From: Gammaproteobacteria bacterium
GTDB taxonomy: Bacteria; Pseudomonadota; Gammaproteobacteria; Pseudomonadales; Azotimanducaceae
Length of the DNA stretch: 46,259 nt
Assembly (NCBI GenBank): GCA_018656865.1
Contig: JABHYO010000022.1
Span: forward strand, 1-46,259
Direction of reading: 5' to 3'
Below are positions 1-7,939 of this stretch, in pieces (position 1 is the first letter of the stretch; the number at the start of each line of letters is the position of its first letter). The notes under the pieces were generated by a model that was not told where the DNA came from, did not search any database, and saw nothing but the letters and a program-made list of their open reading frames with translations. The translations under genes and the position numbers were made by a program.

Positions 1-553
1 ATCGTAATGTGACACCGTCTCGACTCGCAGCCTCGGCAAGATCGGTCAGGGCATCGACTGGCTCGAAGTAACCACCATCGGTTTCAAACAGGAAGTCTCC
101 GCCGTCTCCACAGTCGTGAGTCTCGCCGGTTTGCAGGTTCGGAGGCGTGAGACAGGTATTGAGTGCTGGGAAATGCTCATGGATATCCAAACTGGAAAGG
201 ACTTCTGCACCGATAGACATTGAGTGCAAACGGTCACGTTCACGATGAGCCCAGGCTCCCCCGCTGTCGTTTATCCAGATGACGCCATCGTCATGAAATT
301 GCGCCTGAGGTTTGCTCAAGCCTGTGAAGTCAGACCAGTTCTGGTATGCAAGAATACCGTCACGAGCGAGTTCGATCATGTTGTCCTGGCTGTAACGATG
401 GCGACAGATAGCTGATGACGCACCCGTTGAACCTTCACCCAGGCTTCTTCCCTTCTCCAGAATCAGGATGTTCAGATTTGATCGGCGCGCCAGTTGATAG
501 GCCGTTGAAAGACCCATGATTCCGGCACCGATAATGATTACGTCTGTGGTCAT
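1..553 (-). CDS. FAD-dependent oxidoreductase (DAO family), N-terminal part, runs off the window
   Basis: The minus-strand frame is open from an ATG at 553 to the window edge, giving about 184 residues without a stop. The protein begins MTTDVIIIGAGIMGLSTAYQ, a Rossmann beta-alpha-beta with GxGxxG that binds the ADP part of FAD, followed by an acidic residue ending the second strand (LILEK). A GSTGASSA stretch and an R-H-R segment follow, as in the DAO/sarcosine-oxidase and glycine-oxidase group, which oxidises secondary amines or amino acids. The substrate cannot be told because the C-terminal part is missing. It diverges from the MFS transporter gene with about 12 bases or more between starts, so it may share a substrate with that carrier. 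Confidence 0.85.
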   Translation of the reverse strand, partial: MTTDVIIIGAGIMGLSTAYQLARRSNLNILILEKGRSLGEGSTGASSAICRHRYSQDNMIELARDGILAYQNWSDFTGLSKPQAQFHDDGVIWINDSGGAWAHRERDRLHSMSIGAEVLSSLDIHEHFPALNTCLTPPNLQTGETHDCGDGGDFLFETDGGYFEPVDALTDLAEAASRDGVTLR

Positions 554-565
554 GCATCACTCCGC

Positions 566-1861
566 TTGATTCCAAATCTAGCACAGGTGCCCTGTGATAG
601 ACTCCAGCGATTCCGTCATCTGGCTTGTCGATTGAGTCCGTCTCCACACTATCGCTGGTACATCGTTGCGCTGACGTTGGTTAATCAGGCACTCGCTCTC
701 GGCGTTATCATCTACAGTTTTGCGTTGTTTGTTGTTCCCTGGCTGAATGAGTTCGAGATATCCCGCAGCCGAGTGATGCTGGCGATATTTGCATTTCAGG
801 TCTCCATTGGTCTCCTCTCACCTATTATTGGTCGATTCCTGGATATTCATTCGATGCGTTATCTGGTGCTGACTGGCGCCGTGTTGATGGCCGCCGGGCT
901 CGGCCTACTGTCGGTCTCTACAGAGTTTTGGCATATCGTCGTTATCTATATGACTCTGCTTCCAACCGGTATGCTGCTCTGCGGGACTCTGGCGTCGCAG
1001 ACGATGGTCAGCAAATGGTTTACTGCAAACCGGGGGTTTGCCATTGGCCTGTCTGCGATGGGAACGTCTATTGGCGGGTTAACTATTCCGTTGATAACGA
1101 CAGTCCTTATCGACCACTTTGAGTGGCATGGGGCGCTTCTTATACTTGCCATAGTATCGCTAGTGGTTCTTATTCCCCTTAACTATCTTGTTCTGCGGTT
1201 TGAACCACCTGTCGAAGAGATTGACGAATCGGCAGAACCTTCACTGGATATGAGAGCCTGGACCAGCAGGGAAATCCTCGCCTCGAAAGCATTCTGGATA
1301 CCTGTTATTGGTTTGATTCCGATTAATGCTGCATTCGGTGGGGTTCAGTTCAACCTGGGTGCTTACATGTCCGATCTTGGCTACGGTCAGTCAGTTGCGG
1401 CACAGCTCATTGCCACGACTTCATTCATGATGATTGCGGGAAAGCTTTTCTACGGCAGCATGGGTGATCGCATGGATCATCGTAAGCTGTACTGGGTCAT
1501 GGCGTTGATGATGATTATTTCTCTTGTCATCTATCAAGGTACGCCAGGCAGAATGGAGTTGACACTGGCAGCTGGATTCCAGGGATTCGCGACGGGTGGC
1601 GTCATGCCAATGATGGGAATTATGTATGCCAGTCGTTTCGGTACTTTGTCATTTGGCAGGGTGCTGGGCTATGTCAATATGTTTTTGATGGTAGGTAGTT
1701 TTGGCTCGATATTCTCAGGCTGGATCTTCGATTTGACTCAATCCTATGATGCCGCTTTCTGGATATTCGCCGGACTCATTTTGCCGGGAGTTTTCACGAT
1801 TTACTTTTTGCCGGACTCAGCCGAATCTGAGGACTTAACACCGGTGCCGGTGTTGAGTTGA
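566..1861 (+). CDS. MFS transporter, monocarboxylate/oxalate-formate type
   Basis: A polytopic protein of up to 431 residues with about twelve hydrophobic segments in two halves of six, a central hydrophilic loop around residues 215-240 (PPVEEIDESAEPS), and an MGDRMDHRK loop in the second half that matches the MFS signature after TM8. The overall pattern (long first helix, ASQTMVSKWF, GYVNMFLMVGSFGS) resembles the OFA and monocarboxylate porter groups, so organic-anion transport across the inner membrane is inferred. The start is uncertain: the longest form begins with TTG at 566, and GTG at 587 or TTG at 632 are alternatives. No good ribosome binding site is visible before any of them. It is divergent from the FAD oxidoreductase. 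Confidence 0.85.
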   Translation: MIPNLAQVPCDRLQRFRHLACRLSPSPHYRWYIVALTLVNQALALGVIIYSFALFVVPWLNEFEISRSRVMLAIFAFQVSIGLLSPIIGRFLDIHSMRYLVLTGAVLMAAGLGLLSVSTEFWHIVVIYMTLLPTGMLLCGTLASQTMVSKWFTANRGFAIGLSAMGTSIGGLTIPLITTVLIDHFEWHGALLILAIVSLVVLIPLNYLVLRFEPPVEEIDESAEPSLDMRAWTSREILASKAFWIPVIGLIPINAAFGGVQFNLGAYMSDLGYGQSVAAQLIATTSFMMIAGKLFYGSMGDRMDHRKLYWVMALMMIISLVIYQGTPGRMELTLAAGFQGFATGGVMPMMGIMYASRFGTLSFGRVLGYVNMFLMVGSFGSIFSGWIFDLTQSYDAAFWIFAGLILPGVFTIYFLPDSAESEDLTPVPVLS

Positions 1862-1995
1862 CCAAGGTGAACAGTGCCGTTTATTTTGGGTGCCGCCGCG
1901 TGAAAATAGCGCTTGCTGGGAGCAGGCTGCTGTAAGAGATTACGGTGGCGCCTTGAAACAAGATTTAGAGATTCATTATTCAGAAGGAGGAATCT

Positions 1996-2790
1996 ATGTC
2001 AGAAGTCGTCATTGAAGATAAAGGGGCCGTCAGGTGGTTGACGCTAAATCGACCGGAAGTGATGAATGCAATAACCACCGATATGCTGAGTCAGTTAAAT
2101 GATGAACTGAAAAAGGCGGATGACGATCCGAAAGTTCGGATTCTGGTCATTACTGGCGCCGGCAAAGGTTTTTGTACCGGCCTTGACCTGAAGCAGGCAG
2201 CTGCGGGTGAGGGTATCGGTGGTGCGGGTCTCGCCAGCGCCGGTGCCAGGCATTATTCCACCAGGGAGATCTGCACGGTGACCATGCAGAGGATGGATAC
2301 GCCGGTCATCGCAGCAATAAACGGTCCTGCTGCAGGATACGGGTTGGATCTGGCGTTAGGTGCCGATATGAGGCTGATGTCGGACCGGGCGATTCTGATG
2401 CCAGGATTCGCCAAAATGGGTGTTGTACCGGAAAGCGGCGGTACCTGGTATTTGCCGAGACTGCTAGGCTGGGCCAAGGCCTGCGAAGTCGCGATGCTGG
2501 GTGACAACCTCAGTGCCGAGCAGGCAGTAGAGTATGGCCTGGTCAACAAGGCTGTTCCAGCCGATCAGTTCGAAGAAACCGTTTCCGAATGGGCAGAAAA
2601 GGTCGCTGCCAACGCGCCACTCGCAATCCAGGAGATAAAGCGTCTGTTTCGTCATGGTCTGACCCAGGATTTCGAAAGCCACTCCCATCATGTACTGATG
2701 TCAGTGTTGAACCTGTTCAAGTCAGAGGATTTTAAAGAGGGCGTGCAATCCTTTATTACCCGCAAACCCCCTGAATTCAAGGGGCGTTGA
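1996..2790 (+). CDS. Enoyl-CoA hydratase/isomerase (crotonase) family protein
   Basis: A 264-residue protein of normal crotonase length, preceded by a near-perfect Shine-Dalgarno (AGAAGGAGGAATCT before ATG). The first oxyanion-hole segment is GKGFCTGLDLKQ (about 57-67) and the second is NGPAAGYGLDLALGADMRL (110-127). The catalytic-loop segment is MGVVPESGGTWYLPRLLG. The hydratase glutamate that normally follows the QP motif is replaced (MPGFAKMG), while Glu146 sits where PaaG-type isomerases carry a single acidic catalytic residue (VPDSGGTW). An isomerase or ring-epoxide-type reaction on an acyl-CoA is therefore more likely than simple hydration. It stands alone, with 134 bases before it and no close downstream partner. 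Confidence 0.9.
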   Translation: MSEVVIEDKGAVRWLTLNRPEVMNAITTDMLSQLNDELKKADDDPKVRILVITGAGKGFCTGLDLKQAAAGEGIGGAGLASAGARHYSTREICTVTMQRMDTPVIAAINGPAAGYGLDLALGADMRLMSDRAILMPGFAKMGVVPESGGTWYLPRLLGWAKACEVAMLGDNLSAEQAVEYGLVNKAVPADQFEETVSEWAEKVAANAPLAIQEIKRLFRHGLTQDFESHSHHVLMSVLNLFKSEDFKEGVQSFITRKPPEFKGR

Positions 2791-2843
2791 TCGTCCCGAC
2801 CTAACGGCTTGTTGGATACCCGGCGCCGTGTGACAATCCAAGA

Positions 2844-3422
2844 ATGACCAGGATGCACATTGCCGGGATTGCCCTGTTTCTGGTTTTCCTCGCCGGATTT
2901 CTGTTCCTGCTGCCGGGAATTGGCAGGCTGTCTGATACGCCGTCGACGATGTCGGAAGTCCAGCGGAATAAACCCACTGTTCAGGCCGTTATAGAAGAAC
3001 CAACACCGGATGCGGTGGTGGCGTCGTCTGCGCCGACGACTGGCGGTAAGGGCGTGCAGATCGAGATGCTGGATCTTTCAGGATTCAAAGTGGGTGACCC
3101 GCTTGCCCTCTATATCCCACAGGAAGACGTCTCCCATGAAGGCAGCATCACGGAGGTGAATATAACGAAGGCCGGAAACCGGGTCATTACGGGTTTTCTG
3201 GACATTGACGGAACGAGTCACCGCTTTATCTTCACTGTGGGTAGGCATCAGACCTTTGGTACGATTCAGACGGGGAGAGGTCGATACCAGCTTGAGACCC
3301 GAGAGGGCGAAGGCCGTATTATCTCAGTGGCCAGGATCAAAGAAGGCCTCGATTTCAGTCAGCCGGATTATGTTGTGCCGAGCCGTAGAGAGTTGCCTCC
3401 TGTGGAACCGCGGGATGGATAG
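2844..3422 (+). CDS. Membrane-anchored propeptide-like protein encoded beside a metalloprotease
   Basis: A 192-residue protein of no firmly recognised family. Residues 4-27 form one hydrophobic helix (signal anchor). A low-complexity linker rich in P, T and A follows (about 35-70), then a compact domain at about 72-170. That domain has the pattern GDPLxLYIPQ, G-N-R-V-ITG, HRFIFTVG, TFGTIQT and GRYQLE, which resembles the FTP-less beta-rich propeptide found at the N-terminus of many bacterial reprolysin-like metalloproteases. The next gene, 9 bases downstream, encodes such a protease without this region. I infer a separately encoded pro-domain or inhibitor held at the membrane. Alternatives are an assembly factor or an unrelated beta-sandwich protein. 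Confidence 0.6.
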   Translation: MTRMHIAGIALFLVFLAGFLFLLPGIGRLSDTPSTMSEVQRNKPTVQAVIEEPTPDAVVASSAPTTGGKGVQIEMLDLSGFKVGDPLALYIPQEDVSHEGSITEVNITKAGNRVITGFLDIDGTSHRFIFTVGRHQTFGTIQTGRGRYQLETREGEGRIISVARIKEGLDFSQPDYVVPSRRELPPVEPRDG

Positions 3423-3431
3423 GAGAGGTCG

Positions 3432-6400
3432 ATGGCACGAAATCTGATATTGTTTTTCTCGCTGCTCATGTCGAGCTTTTTTGTCGTGGCGGCTGGCAGC
3501 GATGGCCCTGATCTGGAACTCATCTGCCCCTGTACCTACTCAGCCGCCTCGTCCAGTTCTGTCAATGTCCGCGTCGGTGTAACTAATCGAGGCAATGGTT
3601 CCAGCGGGGCGGTGCTACTACGGGCATACGCACATACGGCGGTTAGCTATCACGATACTTCGGAGCGGCAGTTCCTGGGTGATTTACGCTTATCAGATGG
3701 CCTTGCCGCAGGCTCAAACATTGACGCGGCAGAATTTCAGATGCGTCTAAAACAGCCGTCTTCAGGTTCATATTACGTCACGCTACTTTTGCTTGAGGAT
3801 GATTTCATTGTTGATCTTACGCGTAGCGATCAGCCGGTAGTTTTTGGTAGCGTTGCGGCGACCACCTTCGCAGATCTTTATTTTCTATCTGACCCGATTA
3901 TTTCTCTGTCTGATGGCGGAGAGTCGCTAACCCTGAACTTTCCTGGCATTGGCAATAGCGGACCTTCTGATGAGGCGGTGGAGGTTTTTCTGGCAGCAAC
4001 GGAGCAGGAAGACTTCTTCGGCGGAGGGCACTTTAGGCTGGCGGACTATACATCGGTCACCAGCGTTGCTGCCGGGACCCAGAGCAGTGCAGAAACAGTC
4101 AGGTATGACATTTCGCCCAGGGCCGGGTTTGATTTCTATCATCTGATCGTAACTGACGGCAACACCACGATGTTGCTGCATACAGTGCAGGCGCCGGGTG
4201 TAACCTACGATGAGCAGAATTTTGTCTCAAATATGGTCGATTTCCTTACTGATTCCGATGGCGACGGTGTGGCGGATGACAATGAACTGATTGCAGATAC
4301 CGATCCAGGTCTTGGGTCGTCGGCTCCGGGCAAGAGTTACATCGACATTCTTGCCGTCTACGCCGCAGGTGTTACCTCCTTTTACAATGATGATCCTGTG
4401 GCGCGAATAGAACATCTGATTGCGGTTTCCAATGCAGCCTTGTCTGACAGTCGGGTGGACATCGTATTCAGGCTCGCTGGCTCGGAAGAACTCTCCATGG
4501 ATACTTCCCAAAGCATCGATGACTGGCTCAATGCTGCTGAGAACGGTGACGGCATTTATGAAAATCTACAACAAAGCAGGTCAGATGCAGGTGCGGACCT
4601 GATTACCATGTTTAGGCTATTCGATGGCGGCAATATCTGCGGCCTTGCCACGTTAGGCGGTTTTGCGACTCAGGGATTGATGACCCGCACGGAACACATT
4701 TCGGCGAGCTTTATTGAATTCGATGAGTGTGGCGATCTGACGATGATCCATGAAGTCGGCCACAATATGGGGCTAGGACATTCATTCAAACAGAATGAGA
4801 CGGGGACCTTTGACTGGTCGCGGGGTTATGGCATTAACGATCAATTTGCCACCATCATGGCGTATGCGTCCGAATTTAATCTCTCATCTGAAATAGCCTA
4901 TTTTTCCAATCCGGATGTTTCGCTCTGTGATGGTACAGACTGTGGAGTTGATATCGACCAATCGGCAGGTGCCCACTCGGCAAAAAGCCTGAATGCCGTA
5001 CGCTTTCAGGTGGCGAACTATAGTAGCTCGAGTGCTGTCGATAGTGATGGTGACGGCATACCGGATTCGGAAGATGCGTTCGCCAATGAAGCATCCGAAT
5101 CCGTCGACACAGACAGTGACGGATTGGGCAATAACGCCGATTACGATGACGACAACGATGGAATGCCCGATACCTACGAGGTTGCTCAGGGACATGATCC
5201 ATTGGCCGACGATTCGGCGTTGGACGATGACGGTGACAATCTGACCAATCTTGAAGAATATCAGGCACTGCCGCGTGCCACGCAGTTTCTACAGACAAAC
5301 TCATCCAGCAATAACGTATCTCGAATACACATAGTCAATACTTCCGTTGCTCACCAGACATTTACTGGTACCTTGTTCAACGGCAGCGGCGATCGTCTTG
5401 GAGGCCCGGATCAGGCTCTTGGAGCGAGCGTGTCGTCAAAAGGCAGGATAGTCCTGACCTCTCAGGACCTTGAACAGATATTTGGCGTGGAAGCCTGGGC
5501 CGGACCAGCCATGCTTGAAGTTACGGGTACTGAAAGCTTTGTTGTTATGGCGAAACTGGAAAGCCCGAGCGGCCTGGTAAGTAATACGAATTGCGTTCGT
5601 GAAGACAGGGTTCTCAATATTGAGGGGTTTGATTCAACGAACGATACCTTCGTGCGGTTTATCAACACGGGTAATAGTGTCTTAAGTGGTATTACGGGTA
5701 CGCTCTACGATGTGAATGGTGACATCATTGGCAATGGCAACACGGAACTGATCAGTTCACTGGCGCCGAAAGCGCAGGTCTGGGTTACTCGAAATAGCTT
5801 CGCTTCACTTGTCGGCGAAGAGTGGCAGGGTGAAGCCATGTTGGAAGTTCAAGATTCACCAGACCTTAAACTGCTGAATCTTAATTTCGTAAACTCGGAA
5901 ACCTTTTTCAACTTCTCATGCTTTGAGAATTCTGAAAGTGGCGCAGTCTTTTTGCAGACGAATTCCACCAGCAAGAATGTCTCGTTGACGCATATAGTCA
6001 ACACCAGCTCATCATCACAGCAATTTACCGGTACGCTTTACCAGGGTGATGGGACTCAGCTTGGTGCTGCCAATAAGCTGCTGCACTCTGGCACGATTGC
6101 CTCTCGCGGGCGTTTAATACTGTCATCGGAGATGATTGAGCAGGTTTTCTCGGTATCGCCCTGGACCGGACCCGCTATGCTGGAAGTGAGGGGCGACGGT
6201 ATTTTTGAACTGATGACCAAACTGGAAAGTCCAAGCGGGCTGATCAGCAACACCAACTGTGTTCGGCAGAGTCAGGTGCACAATATTGAGGGCGCCGATT
6301 CAACCGATATGACGTTTGTCCGGTTTATTAACAGCGGTAGTGCTTCGCTATCCGAGATTACAGGTTCACTTTTCGATAGTGAGGGTACGGTTATCGGCAA

Positions 6401-6602
6401 TACCGATCAGGTGCTGTTACCGTCTCTTGGTGGAAAGGAACAGGTCTGGCTAAACCGGGACCACGTTGTCGACATCTTTGGTTCCTGGAACGGTGAAGCC
6501 ATGCTCACTGTTGATGGCGGCAGCGATCTACGTCTGCTAAACCTGAATCTTATAAACAGCGAGACGTTCTTCAACTTTTCCTGCTACGAGGGTTCTCCCT
6601 AG
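3432..6602 (+). CDS. Secreted reprolysin-like zinc metalloprotease with TSP3 repeats and duplicated C-terminal domain
   Basis: A 1056-residue exported protein. A signal peptide ends near residue 21 (FFVVAAGS). A CARDB-like domain covers roughly 25-260. A thrombospondin-type-3 calcium loop begins at Asp274 (DSDGDGVADDNE). The protease domain spans about 293-530, with HEVGHNMGLGH at 440-450 (zinc ligands His440, His444, His450; catalytic Glu441) and a Met-turn at Met476 (TIMAYA), the metzincin hallmarks. Further TSP3 loops start at Asp537. Two copies of a unit of about 215 residues follow (619-833 and 840-1054). The classical N-terminal propeptide is absent; the preceding gene may supply it. 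Substrates are unknown; extracellular protein breakdown is the likely role. Confidence 0.88.
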   Translation: MARNLILFFSLLMSSFFVVAAGSDGPDLELICPCTYSAASSSSVNVRVGVTNRGNGSSGAVLLRAYAHTAVSYHDTSERQFLGDLRLSDGLAAGSNIDAAEFQMRLKQPSSGSYYVTLLLLEDDFIVDLTRSDQPVVFGSVAATTFADLYFLSDPIISLSDGGESLTLNFPGIGNSGPSDEAVEVFLAATEQEDFFGGGHFRLADYTSVTSVAAGTQSSAETVRYDISPRAGFDFYHLIVTDGNTTMLLHTVQAPGVTYDEQNFVSNMVDFLTDSDGDGVADDNELIADTDPGLGSSAPGKSYIDILAVYAAGVTSFYNDDPVARIEHLIAVSNAALSDSRVDIVFRLAGSEELSMDTSQSIDDWLNAAENGDGIYENLQQSRSDAGADLITMFRLFDGGNICGLATLGGFATQGLMTRTEHISASFIEFDECGDLTMIHEVGHNMGLGHSFKQNETGTFDWSRGYGINDQFATIMAYASEFNLSSEIAYFSNPDVSLCDGTDCGVDIDQSAGAHSAKSLNAVRFQVANYSSSSAVDSDGDGIPDSEDAFANEASESVDTDSDGLGNNADYDDDNDGMPDTYEVAQGHDPLADDSALDDDGDNLTNLEEYQALPRATQFLQTNSSSNNVSRIHIVNTSVAHQTFTGTLFNGSGDRLGGPDQALGASVSSKGRIVLTSQDLEQIFGVEAWAGPAMLEVTGTESFVVMAKLESPSGLVSNTNCVREDRVLNIEGFDSTNDTFVRFINTGNSVLSGITGTLYDVNGDIIGNGNTELISSLAPKAQVWVTRNSFASLVGEEWQGEAMLEVQDSPDLKLLNLNFVNSETFFNFSCFENSESGAVFLQTNSTSKNVSLTHIVNTSSSSQQFTGTLYQGDGTQLGAANKLLHSGTIASRGRLILSSEMIEQVFSVSPWTGPAMLEVRGDGIFELMTKLESPSGLISNTNCVRQSQVHNIEGADSTDMTFVRFINSGSASLSEITGSLFDSEGTVIGNTDQVLLPSLGGKEQVWLNRDHVVDIFGSWNGEAMLTVDGGSDLRLLNLNLINSETFFNFSCYEGSP
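5286..6593 (+). repeat. Two tandem C-terminal units of about 660 bp inside the metalloprotease gene
   Basis: Unit 1 starts at 5286 (FLQTNSSSNNVS) and unit 2 at 5949 (FLQTNSTSKNVS). Each ends with FNFSC followed by an acidic or glycine tail. Both carry SNTNCVR, NIEG, FVRFIN and ETFFNFSC at equivalent places. Each unit is itself two related halves of about 105 residues that share the pattern TGTL(F/Y)...G...G and W.GPAMLEV or W.GEAMLEV, so the C-terminus holds four beta-rich half repeats. They probably serve as an adhesion, substrate-binding or surface-retention module. Confidence 0.8.
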
Positions 6603-6754
6603 AACGCGTAGCTTGCGACTAAGCTCCCGACACAGTTCCCAACAAAGCTCCCGCATATCCTGACGTGCTTCTTGCAGTTTTTCTCTGGCGTCCGCGTCAC
6701 TATTCAAATATATATGACGAGAGTCGACAGGAAATAGTTTGAGTTGTTGGGGAA

Positions 6755-6795
6755 AAATTGGGGGGCAGACTCAAATTGGCCGCCCCCCGCGGGGG
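6755..6795 (-). terminator. Rho-independent terminator of the minus-strand usp gene, G+C palindromes
   Basis: Read on the minus strand directly after the usp stop codon, GGGGGGC (6788-6782) pairs with GCCCCCC (6766-6760) across a 15-base loop and is followed by AATTTTT. A second, overlapping 12-base palindrome, CCCCCGCGGGGG, occupies 6784-6795. The stem plus T-run fits an intrinsic terminator for the usp gene. It lies between convergent genes, but on the plus strand no T-run follows. Confidence 0.7.
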
Positions 6796-7656
6796 TCAGA
6801 CAGGCAGTTTCACAACGAGGACGTCACAATCGGTCCCCTCGAGCACACCTTCAGCAGTATTCCCTATTAGTGCGCCGCTGATGCCTTTTCTAGCCACAGT
6901 GCCCATGACGATTAGCCCCGCGTTGACGGTGTTGGCAACATGGTTAACGACATAAGACGGTGCGCCTTCCTCGACGTGGATCTGGACTTTTTCCAAATCG
7001 TGTTTTTCAGCTAATTGCAAAGCTGCTTCCCTGTGTTCTTTTTGCAGGTCAGATGGTGTCGGGTAGGGCGTAGCGTCCACGGAGCCCACTGCCATCATCG
7101 GTGTTGCGGCACGCCAGGCGTTTACGAGGCCGACTTCACTGCCCAGTACACCGCTGAGAAGTTTCGCCTGCGCCACCACAATGTCATTCAGTGCTTCGTG
7201 ATTCGCATCGCCGCTGCAAACATCAACTGATGCCAGAACAGGCTTGCCTAAGTTTGAGCCTTGGTCGCTCACCAACATCAAAGGGAAATGGCAGTGACGA
7301 ATCAGGTTCCAGTCAGTAGATGTCCTGACCACACTTTGAAACAGTGAATGCTGCCTCATAGGTTTTACAATAAAGTCCACTTTGTGTTTTTGAGCTGTTT
7401 CGATGACTGCTTCATAAAGCTTCTGAAAAGGCACGACCTCAGTTGTGATCTTGTACCCGTCGTCGATGAAGGGTTGAACCTGTTCCTTAAGCCACTTGCT
7501 CTGTTTCGAATATATCGATCTAAAGTCTTCGGCCGAGGCAGACTCTATGTACAGCACCGCTTGAATGTCTAGATCAGTCTCTGTTGGAAGCTGTCTGCAT
7601 CGCTCCAATGCGTGATGTGTTTTATCTCGAGGATCAACTACTGCAATAACTTTCAC
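6796..7656 (-). CDS. Tandem universal stress protein (UspA superfamily, UspE-like)
   Basis: A 286-residue protein made of two Usp domains (about 1-140 and 150-286). The second keeps the ATP-binding signature G-2X-G-9X-G-S/T in the form MGTVARKGISGALIGNTAE near the C-terminus. The first domain lacks a clear copy of it. The start is GTG at 7656 with AGGAGA nine bases upstream. The predicted FNR/Anr-type promoter puts transcription start near 7681, a leader of about 25 bases. In pseudomonads, proteins of this class are induced by oxygen limitation through Anr and support anaerobic survival, which agrees with the upstream site. It is divergent from the lipoprotein and second usp gene. Confidence 0.92.
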   Translation of the reverse strand: MKVIAVVDPRDKTHHALERCRQLPTETDLDIQAVLYIESASAEDFRSIYSKQSKWLKEQVQPFIDDGYKITTEVVPFQKLYEAVIETAQKHKVDFIVKPMRQHSLFQSVVRTSTDWNLIRHCHFPLMLVSDQGSNLGKPVLASVDVCSGDANHEALNDIVVAQAKLLSGVLGSEVGLVNAWRAATPMMAVGSVDATPYPTPSDLQKEHREAALQLAEKHDLEKVQIHVEEGAPSYVVNHVANTVNAGLIVMGTVARKGISGALIGNTAEGVLEGTDCDVLVVKLPV

Positions 7657-7687
7657 TCTCTCTTCTCCTAATACAATTGCGGGAAAA

Positions 7688-7729
7688 ATTTTATGGGAAC
7701 ATTGAACTGGGCGCTTTGACCTCGGTCAA
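7688..7729 (-). promoter_or_regulatory. FNR/Anr-type class II promoter of the minus-strand usp gene
   Basis: TTGACCTCGGTCAA at 7716-7729 is a perfect inverted repeat of the FNR/Anr form TTGAY-N4-RTCAA. On the minus strand a -10 hexamer TAAAAT lies at 7693-7688. The dyad centre (7722.5) is 32 bases from the -10 centre, so with transcription starting near 7681 the activator sits at -41.5, the class II position. No -35 hexamer is needed in that arrangement and none is seen. Confidence 0.78.
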
Positions 7730-7873
7730 GAAGGTCACATATTCCGGCCTTATTCACATAAAACCGCTTGTTTTGTAGGCCTTTTCTGCCGGATGCGCTC
7801 GTGTTGAAATTGCTTGAGAGCGTGTTGATGCTAGCGTGATCATAATTGACCGGATGATTAGAGAACGATCACG

Positions 7874-7916
7874 TTGACTATGATCAATGCATAGCGTTTG
7901 CTTGGCATCTTAAAAT
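7874..7916 (+). promoter_or_regulatory. FNR/Anr-type class II promoter of the lipoprotein-usp pair
   Basis: TTGACTATGATCAA at 7874-7887 matches TTGAY-N4-RTCAA at all ten defined positions. TAAAAT, one base off the -10 consensus, lies at 7911-7916. The dyad centre (7880.5) is 41.5 bases before the expected start near 7922, which leaves an 18-base leader to the GTG at 7940 with GGAG inside it. The geometry mirrors the divergent promoter for the other usp gene. Confidence 0.78.
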
Positions 7917-7939
7917 GAAACTGTGATGGAGCGATACCT

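Noticed and set aside
4876-5304. Histidine/arginine-rich minus-strand frame in the metalloprotease gene
   Set aside because: Its composition is the complement of the Asp-rich TSP3 repeats.
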